Below are positions 6,381-10,234 of a stretch of DNA of 10,234 nucleotides, one piece after another (positions within the stretch are counted from its first letter, which is position 1; each line of letters opens with the position of its first letter). Under the pieces are notes generated by a model that was given only the letters and a program-made list of their open reading frames with translations, had not been told where the DNA came from and searched no databases. Source of the stretch: Akkermansia sp. (lineage in GTDB: Bacteria > Verrucomicrobiota > Verrucomicrobiia > Verrucomicrobiales > Akkermansiaceae). Location of the stretch: NCBI GenBank assembly GCA_017379255.1, contig JAFNWZ010000101.1, positions 1 through 10,234 of the forward strand. The letters are read 5' to 3'. Made by a program: the position numbers and the translations under genes.

Positions 6381-8393
6381 TTATTTGCGACGGCGGCGGG
6401 CTGCCAGTGCAGCCAGAGCCAGCAGGCTCAGCGTGGCCGTGGCCGGCTCGGGCACGATGGCGTTGAGCTCACCCAGGGACACTTCGACGGTGGAGCCATC
6501 GGAGCCCATGACCGTTACAACGGTGCTCTCATCAATATCGGAAGCATCCCCCAGGTTCATGATGAAGGAGGAAACCGAGATATCATCGGCAGAATCTACC
6601 GTACCATCCACATTGAACACGAGCTTCACATCACCCAGCGTGATGCTATTGCCCTGCATATCGAGGCTGGAACCCTCTTCAAACACAATCTGAGCACCAT
6701 CCTTGGCATAATATTGCGCCAATTTGCCATTCAGCGTGACAGCACCTTCAATGTTCAGTGAAGAAGTGCCGGAAACAAACACGGTGTCAAGCTCGCTACC
6801 TTCAGCCAGGGTCAATGTAGCTTCACCCTGCAACCATGTGATACCCTCAACGGTGCCGGCGTTGGTCACTTCAGCATTACCCTTCACCTGGAAGTAATCG
6901 GCCTGTATGTCGCCCTCATTGATCAACGAGGCAGACCCGGATACAACCACATCACCACCGGTGGCCAGTATGTTGCCCACATTGGTCAACGAGGCAGACC
7001 CGGATACAACCACATCACCATCGGTAGCCTGGAGGGTAGCTTCCGCAGCATTGGTCACCGAGGCTGAATCCGAAACCGTCAGTGCTTCTGCACTAATGGA
7101 GCCCTCATTGCTCACCTGCGTATCAGCCTTCACCTCCAAGTCATTCACTACTGCAATCTTACCGCTCGAGTAGTTGTTCACCTCGCAGCCGAGGAGCTTC
7201 ATCGTGTTCCCAGCAACATTGGGGTTACCATCTGCCATTATGTTGGTGACGTAGTTGGTATCAATGCTGACGGTACCACTATTATTCAGGGTTGCGCCAT
7301 CATGAATTGAAACATCATGCGCGCTGATACTGAGTTCTGATGTTGCATCTGCCACCGTCACATTGACCTGAGACCCAGCTGCCGCCATGTCTTCATGACC
7401 TATTTCCGTGGTGTGATTATCGAACTCGATTGTACCACCATTCGACACAACAATATTGGTCGTGGCGTTCTTCGGAATGACTGCCGTCTCTGCATCGGCC
7501 ATAAAACTGAAACCAATATAGGCACTTCCGTTTCGCCCTTCAGGGTAGTTGTCAGAATCCGCATTCGCAGGATTGCTCACCGAAAAAGAACCACCATCAA
7601 CGAGGATGTTGGAAGTCGAGCCATCGCTATAGTTGGTCGAGAATCCACCCAGAATGTTATCATTCTTGGATGCGTAGATTTCAACTGACCCACCATTGCT
7701 CACCTGGATGGTGGAGGTCACCCCCTCACCCATGCCCATGGTTGCCTTGAAGCCTTTGTAGAATTCACTGGCACCCTCAGAATTACCGATGACGACGGAG
7801 GAGTTGTTGACCACGAGTGACCCCTCACCCATCTGCAGATGGCGGCTCGTAAGTTTTGCCGTAGAATCCGTGATATTTACATCACCCCGGCCGAAGTTAT
7901 CATCATCATAGGAGCCATTCGTATAGCCTGTACCTGTCGTTCCATTACCAACACTGCCTCCCTGCACACCGATAGTGAACAACTCAGATTCACTCTGGAA
8001 CGAAGCCCCATTCACAACATTGATGGTACCCTTACCGTCAACACCACCGACATGGTTGAGTGAACCTCCCGAATCTTTATAATTAGCATTGTCGACAGTC
8101 AGGACTGCATTGTTACCGGAAACGACAATGCTGCCGACCTTCATGGTTGGCTTTGCAGAACCGTCTCCCGTAGTAATCTTCAGCTCGCCATCGCGGACAT
8201 AGACGTTGTTCTTGGTAACATTCTCCGTTACGGTAGCGCTGCCATCAACAGCGATGTTGCTTCCTGTAGCATCAAGAAACGCTGTGGTATCCGCCACTAC
8301 TGTATCTGGGGTCACAACTGCATATGCAGCCGGAGCAGCACACACTGCAGCTAGTAAGGCGGCCAATAAGGCCTTGGGTAATCTAGTTTTCAT
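6381..8393 (-). CDS. PEP-CTERM secreted protein with beta-solenoid-like repeats
   Basis: This 670-residue protein is probably exported and envelope-associated; no enzymatic motif is recognised. Residues 1-25 form a signal peptide (MKTRLPKALLAALL... ending PAAYA). The mature part is rich in Ser, Thr, Gly, Asp, Asn and Val, with short alternating strands (for example STIQVSNGGSVEIY, TNIVVSNGGTIEF), as in adhesins and autotransporter passenger domains that fold as beta-solenoids. Residues about 428-515 contain successive 20-21-residue units of the form VSGSASLTNVGNI, two of them nearly identical (GDVVVSGSASL twice). Residues 647-670 are the PEP-CTERM tail: VPEPATATLSLLAL, a hydrophobic stretch, then RRRRK. 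It shares signal, tail and overall plan with the 1068-residue protein on the other side of glnN but lacks that protein's GGAI repeats. The ATG start is set by the signal peptide; no Shine-Dalgarno is visible. Substrate and partner are unknown. Confidence 0.9.
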   Translation of the reverse strand: MKTRLPKALLAALLAAVCAAPAAYAVVTPDTVVADTTAFLDATGSNIAVDGSATVTENVTKNNVYVRDGELKITTGDGSAKPTMKVGSIVVSGNNAVLTVDNANYKDSGGSLNHVGGVDGKGTINVVNGASFQSESELFTIGVQGGSVGNGTTGTGYTNGSYDDDNFGRGDVNITDSTAKLTSRHLQMGEGSLVVNNSSVVIGNSEGASEFYKGFKATMGMGEGVTSTIQVSNGGSVEIYASKNDNILGGFSTNYSDGSTSNILVDGGSFSVSNPANADSDNYPEGRNGSAYIGFSFMADAETAVIPKNATTNIVVSNGGTIEFDNHTTEIGHEDMAAAGSQVNVTVADATSELSISAHDVSIHDGATLNNSGTVSIDTNYVTNIMADGNPNVAGNTMKLLGCEVNNYSSGKIAVVNDLEVKADTQVSNEGSISAEALTVSDSASVTNAAEATLQATDGDVVVSGSASLTNVGNILATGGDVVVSGSASLINEGDIQADYFQVKGNAEVTNAGTVEGITWLQGEATLTLAEGSELDTVFVSGTSSLNIEGAVTLNGKLAQYYAKDGAQIVFEEGSSLDMQGNSITLGDVKLVFNVDGTVDSADDISVSSFIMNLGDASDIDESTVVTVMGSDGSTVEVSLGELNAIVPEPATATLSLLALAALAARRRRK
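6384..6455 (-). other. PEP-CTERM sorting tail of the 670-residue protein
   Basis: These codons encode residues 647-670, starting VPEPATATLSLLAL and ending RRRRK. Bases 6418-6443 match 493-518 exactly, so the two tails may share recent ancestry or be kept alike by gene conversion. Confidence 0.85.
6923..7020 (-). repeat. 63-bp direct repeat in coding sequence
   Basis: Bases 6923-6957 and 6986-7020 are identical over 35 bases, offset by 63 bp (21 codons). They encode consecutive GDVVVSGSASL units of the proposed beta-solenoid. The identity at synonymous positions points to a recent duplication of one coil, more so than in the neighbouring diverged units. Confidence 0.8.
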
Positions 8394-8451
8394 AAGTTCA
8401 AGATAAAGTTAAACCTGGTTTTGCGTACCAAACCGGAGGCAGTCTATCGCA

Positions 8452-8603
8452 TTTTGAGTGCGATGGTGCAGAAAAACCACGTCCCTGAGGGAGTTAAATG
8501 GCTTTCGACAAGTAGGGAAGATGCATCTCCAATGCATCTTCAACAACAGAAAGTGCTTTTTATTAAAGAATTGTATTATTTATCCTTGCCATCGCACTCA
8601 AAA
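8452..8603. repeat. 15-bp inverted repeat bounding a 152-bp segment
   Basis: TTTTGAGTGCGATGG (8452-8466) and CCATCGCACTCAAAA (8589-8603) are perfect reverse complements. The enclosed 122 bases carry a further perfect hairpin, GAAGATGCAT (8517-8526) / ATGCATCTTC (8532-8541), and no gene. The form resembles a short non-autonomous element, but no target-site duplication is visible and the right arm overlaps the end of the lipA terminator T tract. A pair of operators for the PEP-CTERM gene is an equal alternative. Confidence 0.55.
8517..8541. repeat. Perfect 10-bp hairpin
   Basis: GAAGATGCAT and ATGCATCTTC surround the loop CTCCA. No T tract follows directly on either strand, so it is not a simple terminator. 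It could be part of a small RNA or of the short element described for 8452-8603. Confidence 0.6.
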
Positions 8604-8637
8604 AGAAAAAACCGCGCAACTGTGATGAGTTGCGCGG
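8601..8637 (-). terminator. Rho-independent terminator of lipA
   Basis: On the minus strand CCGCGCAACT pairs perfectly with AGTTGCGCGG around a 6-base loop (plus-strand 8612-8637). It is followed by six T, a C and four more T. It starts 25 bases past the lipA stop codon. Confidence 0.92.
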
Positions 8638-8661
8638 CACAGAGAAAAATTTACTCACAAA

Positions 8662-9591
8662 TCACTCTGTCACTAATCCCTTCTCCCTGAGATAGGCGTT
8701 CATCGCCTCCAGGATATCGAGCTCGGGACGGAAGGCGGCATCGTGGTGAGAGGAGCGGATGAGCGGACCGCTGGCCACGTGGCGGAAGCCCTTGGCAAGG
8801 GCGACCTCACGCAGTTCATCGAACACCTCGGGACGGATGTAGTCGATAACCGGCAGGTGGCGGGGAGAGGGGCGCAGGTACTGCCCCATGGTGAGCACGG
8901 TCACACCATGCTCGCGCAGATCATCCATGGTGCGCTCGATTTCCTCGCGCGTTTCACCCAGCCCCAGCATAATGCCGCTCTTGGTCACCACTCGTCCCGG
9001 TGCCATCTCCAGTGCACGCTTCAGCATGTGCAGGGAAAGACGGTACTTGGCGCGGAAACGTACCATGGGCGAAAGCCGCTCCACCGTCTCCAGATTGTGG
9101 TTGAAAATATGCGGCGCGGCATCCATCACCATAGCCAGCGCTTCCTCATTGCCGCGGAAGTCGGAGGTAAGCACCTCCAGCACGGTCTGCGGACTCAGCT
9201 CGCGGATGCGGCAGATGATTTCGGCAATATGGGCTGCGCCACCATCGGCCAGGTCATCGCGCGTCACCATGGTCACCACGGCGTGGTTCAGCTTCATGTG
9301 CGCCACGCTCTCGGCAATCTTACGCGGTTCCTCGGGGTCGAGGGGCTTGGGCTTCGCGGTGCGGGTGGCGCAGAAGCCGCAAGCGCGGGTGCACACATCG
9401 CCGCAGGCCATGAAGGTGGCGGTGCCGTGGCTCCAGCACTCACCGCGGTTCGGGCACATGGCCTCCTCACACACGGTCACCAGACCATTATCCTTGATGA
9501 GGTGCTGCACATCCTTGAACACCCTGCCCTTCGGCAATTTCACTTTCAGCCAAGAAGGCTTGCGCGCGCTCTGATTCTGTTGCTCTGACAT
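8662..9591 (-). CDS. lipA: Lipoyl synthase (radical SAM)
   Basis: LipA inserts two sulfur atoms into octanoyl groups carried on the E2 subunits of 2-oxoacid dehydrogenases or the glycine cleavage H protein, giving the lipoyl cofactor in the cytoplasm. The 309 residues are near the usual length. Cys41, Cys46 and Cys52 (CEEAMCPNRGEC) bind the auxiliary 4Fe-4S cluster that donates sulfur. Cys67, Cys71 and Cys74 (CTRACGFC) bind the radical SAM cluster. Arg279-Ser280-Ser281 near the C-terminus form the conserved RSS motif, which provides the serine ligand of the auxiliary cluster; here RSSHHD replaces the more usual RSSY. KSGIMLGLGE is also typical. I chose the ATG at 9591; a TTG at 9630 would add 13 residues that the family does not need. 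A ribbon-helix-helix gene ends 51 bases upstream on the same strand. No lipB is in view. Confidence 0.96.
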   Translation of the reverse strand: MSEQQNQSARKPSWLKVKLPKGRVFKDVQHLIKDNGLVTVCEEAMCPNRGECWSHGTATFMACGDVCTRACGFCATRTAKPKPLDPEEPRKIAESVAHMKLNHAVVTMVTRDDLADGGAAHIAEIICRIRELSPQTVLEVLTSDFRGNEEALAMVMDAAPHIFNHNLETVERLSPMVRFRAKYRLSLHMLKRALEMAPGRVVTKSGIMLGLGETREEIERTMDDLREHGVTVLTMGQYLRPSPRHLPVIDYIRPEVFDELREVALAKGFRHVASGPLIRSSHHDAAFRPELDILEAMNAYLREKGLVTE

Positions 9592-9642
9592 GGCAGCGGA
9601 AAGAATGCTATATTTTCTCCCTGTTTGCAAGCTCCGATTGCA

Positions 9643-9858
9643 TCATCGCAGCCCGCGGCTGCGGAACCAATGATCCAGCGCCGCTGCTTCCTTCGGATCC
9701 AGCTGCACCGTTTTGGTCACTTCCTCGATGAATCGTGTAAGCAGCTCAGACATGCTGTCACCACGCTCCTTCACCAGGTGCGCAAACTTGGCATGCAGTT
9801 CTGCATTCAGCCAGAATGTCACCGGGCGCTTGCTCGCATCTCTCTTCACTGGGGCCAT
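9643..9858 (-). CDS. Small ribbon-helix-helix DNA-binding protein
   Basis: This 71-residue protein fits the Arc/CopG/MetJ ribbon-helix-helix plan. A basic start (MAPVKRDASKR) leads into a short strand (RPVTFWL), then helix A (NAELHAKFAHLVKERG), a tight turn (GDS) and helix B (MSELLTRFIEEVTK), with a C-terminal tail to RSRGLR. Such proteins bind DNA as dimers through the strand pair. The ATG at 9858 starts just before the basic arm; a GTG further upstream would add 26 residues unlike the family. It lies 51 bases upstream of lipA on the same strand and may be co-transcribed with it. No toxin gene is adjacent, so an antitoxin role is not supported. A repressor role, perhaps acting on the nearby GGTG-N6-CACC dyads, is inference from location. 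Confidence 0.75.
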   Translation of the reverse strand: MAPVKRDASKRPVTFWLNAELHAKFAHLVKERGDSMSELLTRFIEEVTKTVQLDPKEAAALDHWFRSRGLR

Positions 9859-9892
9859 ATTTTCGGTCGTTTTTGTTTGCCGCCCACAGTAC

Positions 9893-9920
9893 CATATACA
9901 CCACCCCGCATCAACCCCAA
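9893..9920 (-). promoter_or_regulatory. Candidate promoter of the ribbon-helix-helix gene
   Basis: On the minus strand TTGGGG (9915-9920) is followed after 16 bases by TATATG (9893-9898), about 35 bases upstream of the ATG. A copy of the half-site AAACACC (plus strand 9919-9925) overlaps the -35. The match is only fair. Confidence 0.3.
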
Positions 9921-9946
9921 ACACCCCTGCTGACACACATCATTTA

Positions 9947-9964
9947 CAGGTGGTTAAACACCTG
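9947..9964. promoter_or_regulatory. GGTG-N6-CACC dyad, copy 1 (putative operator)
   Basis: CAGGTG (9947-9952) and CACCTG (9959-9964) are perfect arms around GTTAAA. The core GGTGGTTAAACACC differs by one base from a second copy at 10194-10207. It lies about 90 bases upstream of the ribbon-helix-helix start. Confidence 0.45.
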
Positions 9965-10192
9965 ATTTTATGCCTTTTCCAGCCCCTTTCGAGGGGCAAA
10001 ACACAGCATTTTCCGGTAGCATTACACCCGGTGTTCTAATCTTTGTATTTCTCTGTTGCTCTTTTGTTTATAATTCTGCATCATACTCAATTTCCCACAT
10101 TTTCCGGCACTCATCCATTTTTCATACACCCCGGAGCCCTTCACTCCCTCCGCACGACTGAATTCCACCCCCTCTCATGCTCCATTCCGCCC

Positions 10193-10208
10193 GGGTGATT
10201 AAACACCC
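10193..10208. promoter_or_regulatory. GGTG-N6-CACC dyad, copy 2 (putative operator)
   Basis: GGGTG (10193-10197) and CACCC (10204-10208) surround ATTAAA. The core GGTGATTAAACACC matches copy 1 at 13 of 14 positions. The gene it serves may lie beyond the right edge. Confidence 0.4.
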
Positions 10209-10234
10209 AAAAAGCTATTTTACCCATCAAAAGA

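Larger units (their letters stand above)
8394..8661. other. Intergenic region with inverted repeats upstream of the 670-residue PEP-CTERM gene
   Basis: This 268-bp gap has no supported gene. It contains the lipA terminator (8601-8637), a 15-bp inverted repeat spanning 8452-8603, a perfect 10-bp hairpin (8517-8541) and a small dyad ATCGCA/TGCGAT (8446-8464). The promoter of the PEP-CTERM gene must lie here. I cannot point to a good -35/-10 pair: TTGGTA and TTTATC, 18 apart just before the ATG, are weak. Confidence 0.6.
9859..10234. other. Noncoding right edge
   Basis: This 376-bp stretch holds the candidate promoter and operators upstream of the ribbon-helix-helix gene, the short palindrome ACACC-C-GGTGT (10024-10034), and a hairpin GCCCCT-TTCG-AGGGGC (9982-9997) without a T tract. 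No convincing coding sequence is present; the open plus-strand frame at 9970-10161 has no recognisable features. Confidence 0.55.

Noticed and set aside
8743..9588. Plus-strand open frame opposite lipA
   Set aside because: His-rich shadow of lipA, whose cluster-binding cysteines establish the real frame.
9592..9630. TTG start at 9630 extending LipA by 13 residues
   Set aside because: The added residues have no family support, and the GGAG before it is only one base from the TTG; the ATG at 9591 gives a normal LipA N-terminus.
9643..9858. Ribbon-helix-helix protein as an antitoxin
   Set aside because: The next gene is lipA and no small toxin-like gene overlaps or adjoins it on either side.
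9859..9936. GTG start at 9936 extending the ribbon-helix-helix protein by 26 residues
   Set aside because: The extension (Cys/Trp/Gly-rich) is unlike the family and overlaps the candidate promoter; the ATG at 9858 directly precedes the basic arm.
9982..9997. Hairpin GCCCCT-TTCG-AGGGGC as a terminator
   Set aside because: No T tract follows the stem on either strand.
9970..10161. Plus-strand 63-codon frame at the right edge with a hydrophobic stretch
   Set aside because: Ser/Phe/Pro-rich, no ribosome-binding context, ends in low complexity; not supportable as a gene.

Overview
The window looks like a chromosomal segment of an Akkermansia-type verrucomicrobium. The grounds are two large secreted proteins that end in the same PEP-CTERM tail (VPEPATATLSLLAL, then an arginine-rich end), a type III glutamine synthetase, and moderately high G+C. 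The assignment rests on recognising these families, not on a database search. All five genes I support lie on the minus strand, so transcription runs right to left.

Layout from right to left: (1) 9859-10234, noncoding, with two copies of the dyad GGTGRTTAAACACC; (2) a 71-residue ribbon-helix-helix protein (9643-9858); (3) lipA, lipoyl synthase (8662-9591), with a strong terminator; (4) a 268-bp intergenic stretch with a 15-bp inverted repeat and a 10-bp hairpin; (5) a 670-residue PEP-CTERM protein (6381-8393) with a terminator; (6) 336 bp of mostly featureless DNA carrying the glnN promoter region; (7) glnN (3939-6044) with a strong terminator; (8) a 276-bp regulatory region with a run of ten C and two related 19-bp dyads, one filling the -35/-10 spacer of a good promoter; (9) a 1068-residue PEP-CTERM protein (456-3662) combining chlamydial-Pmp-like GGAI repeats with an autotransporter-associated repeat; (10) a large nested hairpin and then about 300 bp of closely packed stem-loops resembling a REP/REPIN cluster.

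The genes do not form one pathway. lipA and the small DNA-binding protein may be co-transcribed. glnN assimilates ammonia. The two PEP-CTERM proteins are probably exported and sorted at the cell envelope by an exosortase encoded elsewhere. I see no phage, CRISPR, toxin-antitoxin or defence system. The most notable signals are the paired operator-like dyads upstream of the larger surface protein, the slippage-prone Ser/Tyr repeat tract inside it, the REPIN-like cluster at the left edge, and the unassigned inverted repeats in the intergenic regions.
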